Positions 8,949-18,663 are shown, counted from the first letter of the stretch. The stretch: DNA of 64,000 nt from Acidobacteriaceae bacterium (GCA_003134655.1 PLBY01000079.1:86818-150817), one strand, 5' to 3'. Notes: generated by a model not told the origin, from the sequence alone. Program-made: numbers and translations.

Positions 8949-10316
8949 ATGCCTCCTCTCACCAGTTCTGCGCCGGGCGTGCGTCCAAAGGCCTATCGCT
9001 TTCGATGCATTACCTGCGGCGATCTGAGCGACCAAGCGCGCCAGGATTTTCGCTGCGCCCATTGCGGCGATCTGCTTGAAATCACCTATCCGCACTGGAA
9101 AGAGTCCGGAGGTGCGGGGCGCGACCTGAAGTCCACGTGGCGCGAGCGGCGCCTTTCCCAGTCGGCCATCGATCTGAGCGGAGTCTGGCGATTCCGCGAC
9201 CTGCTGCCTGGGCTTGAAAGCGACGACCAAGCCATCACGCTGCGCGAAGGCAACACTCCGCTCTACGAGTTGCCGCAATGCGCGCGCATCACCGGCGTGC
9301 CGCGTTTGTTCGCGAAGCATCAGGGATTGAATCCCACCGGCTCGTTCAAAGACGCGGGCATGACGGTCGCCGCCACGTTCGCGCGTCTGGCCGGATTCCG
9401 CTGGGTCGCCTGCGCTTCCACTGGCAACACGTCGGCATCCATGGCCGCGTATGCCGCTCGCGGAGGCATGCGGAGCCTGGTGCTCGTTCCCGACGGAAAG
9501 ATTTCCTGGAGCAAACTTTCCCAGGCGCTCGACTACGGCGCCGTCACCTGCCAGTTGCGCACTGATTTCGACGGTTGCCTGCGCCTGCTGCAGGAACTGG
9601 TTCTGCGCGCGCCCGTCTACCAACTGAATTCGATTAATCCGTTTCGGCTGGAAGGCCAGAAGACGCTCGCTTTCGAACTGCTGGAACAACTGGACTGGCA
9701 ACCGCCTGACCATATCATCGTTCCGGGCGGCAACTTGGGAAACAGTTCCGCGATTGGCAAGGCGCTCGTGGAAATGCGCGACCTGGGCCTGATTTCGCGC
9801 TTGCCCAAGTTGTCGGTGATTCAGGCCGAAGGCGCGAACGCGCTGGTGCGAACGCTGCGCGAGGCCAGCGGCAAAAAGTTGGTCAGCGTGCAGGCTGAGA
9901 CCCGAGCGACCGCGATTCGTATCGGCAATCCCGCGTCGTGGAAGAAGGCGGTGCACGTTCTGGAAGCTACGCACGGAGCCTGTGAGCAAGTCACGGAAGT
10001 TGAGATCGCGCAGGCTAAGGCGGAGATTGGCGCCGAAGGCATTGGGTGCGAGCCTGCATCGGCAGTTACGCTCGCCGGACTGAAGAAATTGGTGAAGCAA
10101 GGTTTTGTGAAGCCGGGGGAAAGCGTAGTGCTGGTGCTGACCGGGAACCTGCTGAAGGATCCGGACTTCACGATCAATTTTCACCGAGGCGAATTGTTTA
10201 AAGGGACTCCAGACGAGGAAGCCAGCGCCGCGCTGAATTCGTTACGCCGTCCGCCCGTCGTTCTGGATGCCACGCTGGATGCGGTGATACGAACGCTGGA
10301 GCAAGCTGAAAAGTAG
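8949..10316 (+). CDS. thrC: Threonine synthase
   Basis: A 455-aa fold-type II PLP enzyme converting O-phosphohomoserine to threonine. A zinc-ribbon-like N-terminus has four cysteines in two C-x-x-C pairs (C20/C23 and C36/C39), as in many long-form threonine synthases. The Schiff-base lysine is K134 in NPTGSFKDAGM. The phosphate-binding glycine loop and ASTGNTSAS follow, then PGGNLGN. It starts 9 nt after the cupin stop and is followed by homoserine kinase, the preceding pathway step. Confidence 0.95.
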   Translation: MPPLTSSAPGVRPKAYRFRCITCGDLSDQARQDFRCAHCGDLLEITYPHWKESGGAGRDLKSTWRERRLSQSAIDLSGVWRFRDLLPGLESDDQAITLREGNTPLYELPQCARITGVPRLFAKHQGLNPTGSFKDAGMTVAATFARLAGFRWVACASTGNTSASMAAYAARGGMRSLVLVPDGKISWSKLSQALDYGAVTCQLRTDFDGCLRLLQELVLRAPVYQLNSINPFRLEGQKTLAFELLEQLDWQPPDHIIVPGGNLGNSSAIGKALVEMRDLGLISRLPKLSVIQAEGANALVRTLREASGKKLVSVQAETRATAIRIGNPASWKKAVHVLEATHGACEQVTEVEIAQAKAEIGAEGIGCEPASAVTLAGLKKLVKQGFVKPGESVVLVLTGNLLKDPDFTINFHRGELFKGTPDEEASAALNSLRRPPVVLDATLDAVIRTLEQAEK

Positions 10317-10324
10317 ACCCGGCG

Positions 10325-10417
10325 GCTGTCGTCCTGCCGCCAGTGCGAGGGCGAGTCGCCCCTTCGGCAAGCTCAGGGCAGGTTCTCGCGACAGCCGGCA
10401 GGATGCCGGCGCTACCG
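10325..10417. repeat. Palindromic repeat cluster between thrC and thrB
   Basis: The gap between the two threonine genes is filled by nested hairpins: GGGCGAGTCGCCC, CCTTCGGCAAGCTCAGGGCAGG (10361-10382) and GCCGGCAGGATGCCGGC. The middle module recurs, nearly identical, inside the aminopeptidase coding sequence at 27001-27066. Confidence 0.75.
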
Positions 10418-10434
10418 TTAACGACGCTGAAAAC

Positions 10435-11379
10435 ATGTTTTCCAAGACTTCGAATTCGAAACGCTCGCGGCTGCGGCTCTCGCTCCCGGGCACTTCTGCC
10501 AATCTGGGCCCGGCCTTCGACGCCGCCGCGCTCGCGATGGACTTTTACATCGAGCTTGACGCACGGGCGGCCGAGGAATTCTCCGTCGCCGCCACGGGCC
10601 GCGACCGCGAGATCTGCGGAAAACTCCAGGACCACCTCATCCTGAATACCTACCGCGAGGTGCTGCAAGCCGCAGGGCGCGCTATCACGCCTCTGGCACT
10701 TCGCATCACAAACGACATCCCGATCGGGAAGGGCTGCGGCTCATCGGCTGCTGCCCGGCTCGCGGGCATTGCCCTTGCGGTGCACTTTGGCCGTCTGCGT
10801 TGGACGGACGCGCAGATTGTAGGCGAAGCTTCCCGACGCGAGCACCATCCCGACAACGCCTCCGCCTGCTGGATGGGTGGCCTCACGGTGGCGCGCATGG
10901 TGGGGCAGTCTGAAGCCCAGGTGGCCTCCGTCCGTCCGAAAGGGAAGTGGCCGCTGCTGCTCGCTGTACCCGAGCAGAGCCTTTCGACGGAGGAAGCCCG
11001 TCGCGTTCTACCCGCGCAGTATTCACGCGCCGACGCGGTCACCAACGTGCAGAATTCCATGCTGCTGCTCGCTGCCTTCACGCAAGGGCGACCTGACCTT
11101 CTCTCCGCTGCGCTCGAAGACCGCATTCACCAGCCCTATCGCGCGACGCTCTGCCCATTGCTGCCGAGGCTGCAGGAGTTAAAGGGGAAGGATGGAATGC
11201 TGGGCGCGACCCTCAGCGGTGCGGGCCCTTCGGTGCTCATTTTTCTCGATCCGCGCGCTTCGCTGCAAAAAGTACGCAAAGTGGTTGCCGCTCATCTCTT
11301 GCAATGCCGCCTCGCCGCCGAATTGCTTACCACCTCGATCACCTTGCGCGGAGCCCGCGCTTCGTTCGCGCGACAGTGA
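10435..11379 (+). CDS. thrB: Homoserine kinase
   Basis: A 314-aa GHMP-family kinase that phosphorylates homoserine. Motif 1 is LSLPGTSANLGPAFD (16-29), the ATP loop is PIGKGCGSSAA (96-106) and motif 3 is ATLSGAGPSVL near the C-terminus. It is slightly longer than the usual ~300 residues because of an N-terminal basic extension. No clear ribosome site precedes the ATG, since the upstream 118 nt are palindromic repeats. Product of the same pathway as thrC just upstream. Confidence 0.93.
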   Translation: MFSKTSNSKRSRLRLSLPGTSANLGPAFDAAALAMDFYIELDARAAEEFSVAATGRDREICGKLQDHLILNTYREVLQAAGRAITPLALRITNDIPIGKGCGSSAAARLAGIALAVHFGRLRWTDAQIVGEASRREHHPDNASACWMGGLTVARMVGQSEAQVASVRPKGKWPLLLAVPEQSLSTEEARRVLPAQYSRADAVTNVQNSMLLLAAFTQGRPDLLSAALEDRIHQPYRATLCPLLPRLQELKGKDGMLGATLSGAGPSVLIFLDPRASLQKVRKVVAAHLLQCRLAAELLTTSITLRGARASFARQ

Positions 11380-11565
11380 CTACTTTCGTTCTACCCAAAA
11401 TACTGTAGCCCGAAGGTGCTATTTACGTGTTCTCCTAACCCTCGTTAGTTTGAATAATTCCCCCGCGAAACTAATTTCTGCCCACCGTGTTTTTGTAATT
11501 GGCAGAATCGGGCGTCCCGGCATCTGAGTGAGCGGGATTTCCGGGTTCGTTTGGGGTGGGCCGAG

Positions 11566-11766
11566 ATGAAGTCCAAAATGCGTCAGGCTTCTGTGCGAGG
11601 CAATCCAGTGTCCGGCAACCAGCAAGTCCGCATCGAAATACAGACCTTCCTACAGGCGCTGCACTCCTACCCCGACCGTTTCGCCAGGAATCCGGGTATT
11701 ACTTTCGAAGAGTACTGCAGGAGCTTGACTCCGGCCGCCAAGACCAATTCACCCCCCCAGAACTGA
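11566..11766 (+). CDS. Small hypothetical protein
   Basis: A 66-aa ORF reading MKSKMRQASVRGNP... then a predicted helical core (QVRIEIQTFLQALHSYPDRFARNPGI, split here for length: EIQTFLQALHSYP and RFARNPGITFEEY). The acid/base and hydrophobic pattern looks protein-like and a terminator follows 26 nt after the stop. No family is recognised. The frame opens at 11551, so the ATG at 11566 or one upstream may be used. Confidence 0.55.
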   Translation: MKSKMRQASVRGNPVSGNQQVRIEIQTFLQALHSYPDRFARNPGITFEEYCRSLTPAAKTNSPPQN

Positions 11767-11791
11767 CAGCAAGGCCAAACTTGGAAGTGAA

Positions 11792-11819
11792 AAGGGCACG
11801 GCTTTTAGGCCGTGCCCTT
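11792..11819 (+). terminator. Terminator after small ORF
   Basis: An 11-bp perfect stem (AAGGGCACGGC with GCCGTGCCCTT) around a TTTTAG loop. The T tract after it is short. It lies between convergent genes and could act on both strands. Confidence 0.65.
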
Positions 11820-11874
11820 CGCATCTGAATTAGTGCGCAAATCTCACTCCCTGAGATGCGCAGGATGGTTTCGA

Positions 11875-12441
11875 TTAGCGGCTGGCCGGAGGCACAATCC
11901 CGTTCATGCGCAGATACACTACCATCTGACCGTAGTGGTCGAAGCCATGAGTCGAAATGACGGTCGCCAATCCTAGGCGCGATACCTTGCCTTCGCCAAA
12001 CGGACTTTTCACGGTGCCCACCAGATTTTTCTCATTTACCGTCGCGAGGGCCTTGTGGACATATTCAAAGGACTCTTTCAGGAATTTAAGAATGTCCGCC
12101 TTACTGGTAATGGAGGTCGGTCCGGACTCCCCGCCAATGTCCACGGGAGGCTTCTGCTCCAGAAGCGCAGCCCCGAGCATGTAGTTCACCGCCGCCACAT
12201 GCTTGATCTGCTCGGCATACGTCCGCGCGCCTTTGAACTCTCCGTTGGTGGGAGCGAATCCGAACTTGTCTTCGGGCATCGCCTCTGCCGCGGGCACGAA
12301 CTCATGCTCCAGGTTCAGGACGGTGTGGTCCAATACCTCGGGTACCGTCCGGTGTTCTTCCTTTGGCTTGGCCGCTTGTGCCGCCGCCGTCATGGTCAAA
12401 ACCAGCAAACCGCACACCACCAATCCCGGTCGCTTCATCAT
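11875..12441 (-). CDS. Exported DinB-like protein
   Basis: A 188-aa protein with signal peptide MMKRPGLVVCGLLVLTMTAA and cleavage near AQA. The rest is a DinB/YfiT-type four-helix bundle: an early conserved His in VPEVLDHTVLN, a middle region with IKHVAAVNYMLG, and the C-terminal HGFDHYGQMVVYLRMNG, giving the expected histidine triad for a metal site. DinB relatives include metal-dependent thiol transferases, but many have no known role. The start at 12441 is chosen because the signal peptide begins there; the open frame upstream overlaps the MFS gene antisense. Confidence 0.87.
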   Translation of the reverse strand: MMKRPGLVVCGLLVLTMTAAAQAAKPKEEHRTVPEVLDHTVLNLEHEFVPAAEAMPEDKFGFAPTNGEFKGARTYAEQIKHVAAVNYMLGAALLEQKPPVDIGGESGPTSITSKADILKFLKESFEYVHKALATVNEKNLVGTVKSPFGEGKVSRLGLATVISTHGFDHYGQMVVYLRMNGIVPPASR

Positions 12442-12473
12442 TCGGGGTCCCCTTACTATTGTTTTGGATCGTC

Positions 12474-13742
12474 TTAGTCTCGCACTACCGCCGGAGCCAT
12501 TTTCAGCTCCGACGCCGTCAAACGATGCCGGCGGATCGTCGTCAGCCCGACGATCATCGCCAGGGCCGACCACGCCAAAGCCTCGGGCACGCCTTGTCTC
12601 GCGGCCAGCCATCCCCAAACTGCGCTGCCCACGGCCATGCCTCCCTGCAGCACCAGCAGATACATCGAAAGCGCGCGCGCCCGCATCCACGACGGACACA
12701 TGGTCTGCGCCACCACGTTGAAGCAGGCCAGAATGCCGATCCAGGCCGCGCCCGCGCTGAATAATACCAGACACAGCCACTCAAACACGTGCACTTGCCC
12801 AGCCAGGAAGGTCATGGCGGCGAACACAACGGTTGCGCCGGCCACCAGCCCGTCCACCGAGTATTGCAGGCGCAGCCGGGGTAACAGGGCCGCACCCGCC
12901 AGCGCACCCAGACCGAAGCAGGTCAGCAGGAATCCGTATCCCTGGGCTCCATGCGGCTGACAGACGACCGGAAGCAGCGCCAGAAGAGAGGTTGCTCCAA
13001 AGCTGAACGCCCCGGTGCGAATCAGCACCGACCGAACCTCGGGAGCTCCGCGCACATAGCGAAAGCCCTCGGCGATCGCGTCCCAGACGCCCTGCCTGGG
13101 CAAGGGCTCGTGCGCAGTCTGCTTCCATTTGCACAAAAAGTAGATCACGCCAAAGAATGAGGCTGCATTCAGCAGAAACGACCATCCCGAACCCGCGGCC
13201 GCTACGACGATTCCACCCAGTGCTGGACCGACCGCACGCGCCACGTTGAATCCCGCGGAATTCAGCGCCACCGCGGAAGCATGCCGCGCCGGAGAAACCA
13301 CGTCGGGCGTGATCGCCTGCCACGCCGGATCATTCATCACCGCGCCCAGACCGAGCAGAAACGTGAAAGCCAGCAGCATCCACGGATCCACCGCATGCAG
13401 CAGAGTCAACACGCCCAGTGCGGTCGATGCCACTACCATCCACCCTTGCGTGAACAAAAGAAGCCGCCGCCGGTCGACCATGTCGGCCAACGCTCCCGCC
13501 GGCAGCACTACCAAGAACACCGGGACCGCCGCTGCTGCCTGGACCAGGCCGACCATCAGCGGAGAAGTGGTGAGCTGCGTCATCAGCCAGCCCGCGCCTA
13601 CGTTCTGCATCCAGGTTCCGGTATAAGAAATGACGGCAGCAAGCCACAGCGACCGAAACAGCGGCTCGCTGAGTGGCGTCCAAGCCGCGTCCGGGCGCCG
13701 CATCCCCGTGCCTTGAATCGGAACTGAAACCTGATCAGCCAA
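12474..13742 (-). CDS. MFS transporter (EntS/MFS_3-like exporter)
   Basis: A 422-aa membrane protein with about 12 hydrophobic segments and the MFS_3-type N-terminus (SLWLAAVISYTGTWMQNVGAGWLM). The inter-helix motif GALADMVDRRR follows helix 2. MFS_3 relatives include the enterobactin exporter EntS. The protein ends just after the last helix, so the C-terminal extension seen in some relatives is absent. Two starts are possible: TTG at 13742 with an AAGGA site 10 nt upstream, or ATG at 13703. Transported compound unknown. Confidence 0.88.
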   Translation of the reverse strand: MADQVSVPIQGTGMRRPDAAWTPLSEPLFRSLWLAAVISYTGTWMQNVGAGWLMTQLTTSPLMVGLVQAAAAVPVFLVVLPAGALADMVDRRRLLLFTQGWMVVASTALGVLTLLHAVDPWMLLAFTFLLGLGAVMNDPAWQAITPDVVSPARHASAVALNSAGFNVARAVGPALGGIVVAAAGSGWSFLLNAASFFGVIYFLCKWKQTAHEPLPRQGVWDAIAEGFRYVRGAPEVRSVLIRTGAFSFGATSLLALLPVVCQPHGAQGYGFLLTCFGLGALAGAALLPRLRLQYSVDGLVAGATVVFAAMTFLAGQVHVFEWLCLVLFSAGAAWIGILACFNVVAQTMCPSWMRARALSMYLLVLQGGMAVGSAVWGWLAARQGVPEALAWSALAMIVGLTTIRRHRLTASELKMAPAVVRD

Positions 13743-13774
13743 GAAAGAGAATTCCTTCGTGAACCTTCGTGTCC

Positions 13775-15253
13775 TTAGTGGTTAAGGGTTTGGTGTTGAA
13801 CCTCGCTGAATGGCCACTGCGAATCCTTCCAGGCGCGTATCAAATAAATAAGCACACCCGTCAGCAGAATGATCGCCGCGTACCGCATCTCCTTCTGCCA
13901 GTTCTCCCGGTTAAACAGTATGAAGAGGAAGCCCGCTGATGCCAGTAACGCCGGTAACGGATACAGCCACATGCGAAAAGGCCGGCGCATCTCCGGCCGC
14001 GTAATTCTCAGCACAATCACTCCGACCGCCTGCACCAGAAATTGCAGGATCAGCCGGATCACGACCAGCGCCGCGATTGCATCCTTCAATCGCAGGAAAC
14101 AGAATGCGGCTGCAACCACGCCCAGCGCCAGCAGCGAAATGTGCGGGAAACGGTGTACGGGATGCACTTTGGCGAAGGCTTTGAAATAGTTGCCGTCCTT
14201 CGCCGCCGCGTAGGGTACTCGCGAGTAACCGAGCATCAACGAAAAGACCGAAGCGAACGCGGTTACGATCACCAGTCCGGTCACCAGGCGCGCCGCCCAC
14301 GCGCCATACACCCTCTGCATGAAAAGAGACACAACATACAGCCCGGTGTTGTTCTGTCCCGCCTGCATCATCTCCCGCCAGGGCACCACGGCGAGAACGC
14401 AGACATTCATCATGAGATATAGACAGGCGACCAGCAGAATGGAAAGCAACAGGGCGCGAGGAATATTCTTTTCCGGGTCTTTGATCTCGTCCCCCAGAAA
14501 ACTGACGTTGTAATAGCCCCAGTAGTCGTAGGTCGCGATGAGCATTGCTCCGCCCAGCCCGGTCAGGAATTTGTGGGAAATGGTGAATGCGCCTGGGGGA
14601 AAATCAAAGGCCCGTGCGGCGTTGAAATGGGTCAGCCCGGCGAAGATGATCCAGCCGATCGTCCCCATCACCCCAAACCACAGTATTTTTGACAGCCGCC
14701 CGATGGCCGTGATGTTCCGGTAAAGCAGCAGCACCGTAAAGAAACAAATCAGGACCGCAACAGCCGTTCCCGGCGTGACGATCCAACTGGCTTGCAGCGT
14801 TCCTGCCCACGGAATGTGCAACGCTGCGTCGTGATGAGCGAGCACCGTATCCAGTTCCGGCCAGTAATAGGCCGCATATCCCGCCAGCCCGATGCATCCG
14901 GTCGCAATGGAGAGAGGAGCAGAAAATGAAACCTGCCAGATGAACAGGAACGAAATCAGCCGCCCCCATTTCTTCGGACCGTACATCTCGCGCAGGTAGC
15001 GGTACGATCCGCCCGACGCCGGCAGAGCCGCGCCCAATTCCGCGGACACCAGACCGTCGCACACGGCCAGCAGCGCGCCCACCACCCATCCCAGCAGCGC
15101 CTGCGGTCCGCCCATGGCGCTTACCACCAGCGGCATGGTGATGAACGGCCCCACGCCGATCATGTCGATCATGTTCAGCGAGGTCGCGCTCCACAGCCCC
15201 ATCCCGCGGATGAGAGTGGGCGAACCAGTTCCGGTTTGCGAGGAAGATTCCAT
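13775..15253 (-). CDS. APC-superfamily amino acid permease
   Basis: A 492-aa integral membrane protein with about 12 hydrophobic segments. The first helix has MIDMIGVGPFITMPLVVSAMGG, the broken substrate-binding helix of APC transporters, followed by SAELGAALPASGGSYRYLREMYG typical of amino acid permeases. It resembles the amino acid-polyamine-organocation family; substrate unknown. The start is put at ATG 15253. An inverted-repeat element begins only 4 nt upstream of that ATG, and no Shine-Dalgarno site is visible in it, which is unusual. Confidence 0.9.
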   Translation of the reverse strand: MESSSQTGTGSPTLIRGMGLWSATSLNMIDMIGVGPFITMPLVVSAMGGPQALLGWVVGALLAVCDGLVSAELGAALPASGGSYRYLREMYGPKKWGRLISFLFIWQVSFSAPLSIATGCIGLAGYAAYYWPELDTVLAHHDAALHIPWAGTLQASWIVTPGTAVAVLICFFTVLLLYRNITAIGRLSKILWFGVMGTIGWIIFAGLTHFNAARAFDFPPGAFTISHKFLTGLGGAMLIATYDYWGYYNVSFLGDEIKDPEKNIPRALLLSILLVACLYLMMNVCVLAVVPWREMMQAGQNNTGLYVVSLFMQRVYGAWAARLVTGLVIVTAFASVFSLMLGYSRVPYAAAKDGNYFKAFAKVHPVHRFPHISLLALGVVAAAFCFLRLKDAIAALVVIRLILQFLVQAVGVIVLRITRPEMRRPFRMWLYPLPALLASAGFLFILFNRENWQKEMRYAAIILLTGVLIYLIRAWKDSQWPFSEVQHQTLNH

Positions 15254-15256
15254 TTC

Positions 15257-15322
15257 GTAGAGACGTTGCTGGCAACGTCTTCTCACCACAAAGAAGAAAG
15301 ACGTAGCAAGCTACGTCTCTAC
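15257..15322. repeat. 66-bp element with 10-bp terminal inverted repeats (copy 1)
   Basis: Begins GTAGAGACGT and ends ACGTCTCTAC, a perfect 10-bp terminal inverted repeat. It consists of two hairpins, AGACGTTGCTGGCAACGTCT and GACGTAGCAAGCTACGTC, joined by an A/C-rich spacer. A second copy is at 29928-29995. Both sit immediately upstream of a leftward start codon. Confidence 0.85.
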
Positions 15323-15360
15323 GGCTAATTGGTGCCTTCTGCGGGCAAGTGCACGGGACC

Positions 15361-15618
15361 CTACTTTTCGCGAATAAAGCTCGAACTCAAGGGGCGGAAC
15401 GACGAAGGAATGCTGCCGTCATCTACGCCGACGCCCACATGCACATACTTGGCAGTATTCTCAAGCAACTGAACCTCAACCTGATACGTATTGCCTTCGA
15501 ATTCGAGCTTGTAGGCTTGTCCGTCTGGCAATTCAGCCACAAGTTCTGCGCAGGACTTTGCGCTCCACTTTTTCAACTCGGCATCCAAGACGGGCTGCCA
15601 TTGTTCTCGACGTGTCAT
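15361..15618 (-). CDS. Small conserved-looking hypothetical protein
   Basis: An 85-aa soluble protein, MTRREQWQPVLDAELKKW at the start, then an alternating strand pattern around YKLEFEGNTYQVEVQLLENT and YVHVGVGVDDGS. The composition and clear secondary structure suggest a real gene, probably a small alpha+beta fold. No family named. It lies 18 nt downstream of the PIG-L deacetylase gene on the same strand and may be co-transcribed with it. Confidence 0.75.
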   Translation of the reverse strand: MTRREQWQPVLDAELKKWSAKSCAELVAELPDGQAYKLEFEGNTYQVEVQLLENTAKYVHVGVGVDDGSIPSSFRPLSSSFIREK

Positions 15619-15635
15619 ACTCGGCGATACCGCGA

Positions 15636-18437
15636 TTACTGCTTCTCATGCCCCGCGCTCAACAGATTCACATACAGCCGCACCGCCCCCGGCACGCCCG
15701 CGGGCAATTGCCGGAAGAACGCGTAGGCAACATAAATATACGTGCCCTTGCCATACTGCGCACGCAGCAGTCCGCCCTTCTGCGCGTCTTCTCCTGGATC
15801 GTGGCACGACAGCAGGGGCGTAAAATGATCATCCCACTTGTCCATGAAGTAGAGGCCGCGCTCCTGCACCCAGCCGTCGAAGTCTTTCGCAGTGATCGTG
15901 TTGGGATAATGAAAGACGGAATCGTCCGGCGCCAGAATTTCCACCGGGGCCTCTTCCACCGAAACCCGTGCCCGGCTCAACTCCGCGGAATAAGGAGTGA
16001 ACTTTCCGCTGTTGAAGTCGCCCGTGCCCGCGTTGTACTGTACCACCAGCGTTCCACCCGCCGAGACGAAATCGAGCAGCTTCTTGTTATTGGCGACGAC
16101 GTCTTTCTGCGTGTCATAGGCGCGAATTCCCAGCACGATGGTTCCGTACTTGCTCAGATCCTCGGTTGCGATGTGCTCTGCGGGAATCAGAGTGACGTCC
16201 ATATCCACCTGCTTCAGCACCGTTGGAATGTCATCGCCCGCGCCCATGATGTAGCCGACTTTCAAATCATGCGGTGCCTGCACGTCGACAATGCTCACGC
16301 GCTGCCGGGCCGGCTGGTAGTAGTAGAAGCTGCCCAGATCTTCGCGCGTGACCAGAGTGTATCCCTCGCTGTATTTTTCGCCGTCTGATTCCAGCACCGC
16401 GCGCACTGCGGTTCGCCCTTGCTGCAATCCGGTGGTGAAGACCTTGAACTGGAAATCTTGTTTCTCTCCACGCTTCTTCAAGTCAACGGCAAACTTTGCG
16501 GGCTCGGAGCGCCAGCCGCTTGGCAGCTCCAGTCGCAGCACGCCCTTTACATTTCGCTGCAGATTGCTGGTCACGCCTACCGCAACGGTTGAGGTCGACA
16601 GGTTGTGCGTCGAGATCACCTGCGTTCCGGGTTCCAGCATCACCGAGAATGCAGGCACAATCGCCAGCGGGCGGGCGCGTTGCTTTCCGGCCTCGTCGAC
16701 AAACGGTGTGACAACCACTGCATTGATTCCATTTCTGGTTGGTGCCGCTCCGCCGACGGAATACTCCACCCGCGCCCGCAGCGCCGGAGGTGGGAAGGGA
16801 AGCGTCACATACCTGTCGTCGTCGATGTGATTCACGGCCTCGGTCTCGGGATCGTCCCGATGCCAATAGGGCCGCGTGTACTTGGTATCCTTTGGCACGC
16901 GTAGGCGAAAGTTTGCATGCAGGTCTTCTCCTGCTTTTACGGTCTCAGGCTTCGTCTTGCCGCTGATTGTATTCCAACCCGCGGGAACCTCCAGCTTGAT
17001 GTGATCGATCAGCAACGGCAGTGTTGACCCGTTGTGCAGCGTGACGGCCACCACGAACTCTTGTCCCGGCGAAACCGTGGTCAGCGCATCCGCTTCTTTC
17101 GCCGGGCGAGACTGTGGGTTTCCGTCGGAAGACACATCTGCCGAGAGGCTCACGCCCAGAGCCAGATTCAGGGCGCTCTCTGCCTGTTGCTGCTTGTCGG
17201 CGATTCGAGTTAGCAAATCGAGCTTCGTGGAGGTGCTCAAAGCGCTTCCACGTATCTCAACGGTCACCCGATTGAACGCGGTGACGACTTTCATCAGCGG
17301 CGCAGCTGCCGCCGAAGCATCGCTGCCTTTCGCTGAAGCTGTCGCCTGCTCCACCTGCTTCGCAATGTCAGTCAGTTCCTGGCGCAGGCGCGGAACTTTC
17401 TTCTCTTCTGCTCCTAGCCGCGCTGCCAGCCCCGGCCACGTCGTATCGATCCCATCGAAGAAATGCTTCTCGTGCCCGTCCTTGCCCACGGTCGGAGGGA
17501 TCACCGAATCCACGAGCCGGTAAAACGTGAACCGGTCGCCCGGATCAATGGTCCAGTTCGCCGCTCCCTGCGACATCTGATGCCGCAGTCCCTGCATCGC
17601 GAACTGCACGTATCCCATGCCCAGATCGGCGTTCTTTTCCCCCGTATTCAACTTCAAGGTCCAGTCGGGGTCCGGACACGTCATCGCCCCAAACCCGCAC
17701 ACGTTTCCGATGTAAAACTTCTTCGCCTGCCAGGGTTCCAGTCCTTGAGCAATCTGCTCGGGAAACCGCTTGGGATCGGCGGCCGCGCGGAACGCCTCTT
17801 TGGCCAGAATGCTCGATGCCTGATGATGCCCGTGTCCATCGCGCTCGCTGCCGGAAAAGCGCGCCACGAGCACATCAGGGCGGAATGTCCGAATCACACG
17901 CACCACGTCGGCGAGCGCCGTATCGTGTCCACCCCACTTCTGAAACGTCTCTTCTGGATTCTTCGAAAATCCAAAATCCGCGACATGTGAAAACCGTTCC
18001 TGTACGCCGTAGTACTGATCCGACGCGAGCAACTCTTCGGCGCGCAGCACGCCCAACACATCCGACAGATTGCTGCCGATCTTGTTCTGCCCGCCCTCGC
18101 CGCGATTCAGCGTCATCAGCAGCGTGCTCACGCCGCGCCCGCGCGCCTCGAGCGTCAGCATCCCGCCATCTTCATCGTCCGGATGCGCCACCACCTGCAT
18201 TAGTCGCGCAGTAGTCCCCAGTCGCAGCAACTCCAGTCGCAATCCGGCCATGCCCTGATCCTGCGGAATCTCTGCCGGAACGCCTTGATACAACAGTCCG
18301 GGAGGATCGGCCAGAACGTCCAGGTTCGGCGAAGGGTTACTCGAGGAAGCGGGTACCCCATCCTTGCGCGCATTTTGCGCAAGGGTGGGGATTGTCGCCA
18401 GAAGAGAAAGAATCGAGAGGAAGCAGACGAGCTTCAC
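15636..18437 (-). CDS. Exported PIG-L (LmbE) family deacetylase, large multidomain form
   Basis: About 933 aa. The N-terminus VKLVCFLSILSLLATIPTLAQ is a signal peptide, so GTG 18437 is proposed as start; no good ribosome site is visible and the frame is open to 18731. The PIG-L domain has the zinc motif AHPDDED and the late HGHHQ histidines; family members remove N-acetyl groups from sugars. Two NEW3-like beta-sandwich segments follow (VTLHNGSTLPLLIDHIKLEV and VTSNLQRNVKGVLRLELPSG), then a glutamine-amidotransferase-like alpha/beta region (GTIVLGIRAYDT, GGTLVVQYN). The residues PTLAQNARKDGVP directly after the hydrophobic core are encoded by a palindromic repeat. Likely a periplasmic carbohydrate enzyme. 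Confidence 0.85.
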   Translation of the reverse strand: MKLVCFLSILSLLATIPTLAQNARKDGVPASSSNPSPNLDVLADPPGLLYQGVPAEIPQDQGMAGLRLELLRLGTTARLMQVVAHPDDEDGGMLTLEARGRGVSTLLMTLNRGEGGQNKIGSNLSDVLGVLRAEELLASDQYYGVQERFSHVADFGFSKNPEETFQKWGGHDTALADVVRVIRTFRPDVLVARFSGSERDGHGHHQASSILAKEAFRAAADPKRFPEQIAQGLEPWQAKKFYIGNVCGFGAMTCPDPDWTLKLNTGEKNADLGMGYVQFAMQGLRHQMSQGAANWTIDPGDRFTFYRLVDSVIPPTVGKDGHEKHFFDGIDTTWPGLAARLGAEEKKVPRLRQELTDIAKQVEQATASAKGSDASAAAAPLMKVVTAFNRVTVEIRGSALSTSTKLDLLTRIADKQQQAESALNLALGVSLSADVSSDGNPQSRPAKEADALTTVSPGQEFVVAVTLHNGSTLPLLIDHIKLEVPAGWNTISGKTKPETVKAGEDLHANFRLRVPKDTKYTRPYWHRDDPETEAVNHIDDDRYVTLPFPPPALRARVEYSVGGAAPTRNGINAVVVTPFVDEAGKQRARPLAIVPAFSVMLEPGTQVISTHNLSTSTVAVGVTSNLQRNVKGVLRLELPSGWRSEPAKFAVDLKKRGEKQDFQFKVFTTGLQQGRTAVRAVLESDGEKYSEGYTLVTREDLGSFYYYQPARQRVSIVDVQAPHDLKVGYIMGAGDDIPTVLKQVDMDVTLIPAEHIATEDLSKYGTIVLGIRAYDTQKDVVANNKKLLDFVSAGGTLVVQYNAGTGDFNSGKFTPYSAELSRARVSVEEAPVEILAPDDSVFHYPNTITAKDFDGWVQERGLYFMDKWDDHFTPLLSCHDPGEDAQKGGLLRAQYGKGTYIYVAYAFFRQLPAGVPGAVRLYVNLLSAGHEKQ
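18352..18391. repeat. Palindromic element inside the PIG-L gene
   Basis: Minus-strand reading begins TCCCCACCCTTGCGCAAAAT and ends GCGCGCAAGGATGGGGTACC. The arms GCGCAA and TTGCGC pair around a short centre, with flanking CCCACCCTT and AAGGATGGGG. Related copies are at 27001-27066 (in a gene, same reading phase) and 55651-55690 (intergenic). Confidence 0.75.
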
Positions 18438-18663
18438 GCCACGAAATTGCAGGCGCTGAAGAATAAAGGAAGCGCGGCGCCGATTGGGCCGCAGCAGGCT
18501 AAGGGTTTCGGAATGTCTCACGTTACAAGGATGGGGCCTATCCCCGGTTTGACGCAAATTCTCTTTCCGATCTTGATGCGGATTAGACGCACGCAAGGGC
18601 CAACAGTGGCCGCACGGGCGGCGGGAAATCAAGGCCGGAAGCCGACCGCCGAAAGCCCGTTCC

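Noticed and set aside
8637..10184. 515-codon open frame on the minus strand
   Set aside because: It lies wholly antisense to the cupin and threonine synthase genes, with arginine- and alanine-rich composition typical of high-GC shadow frames.
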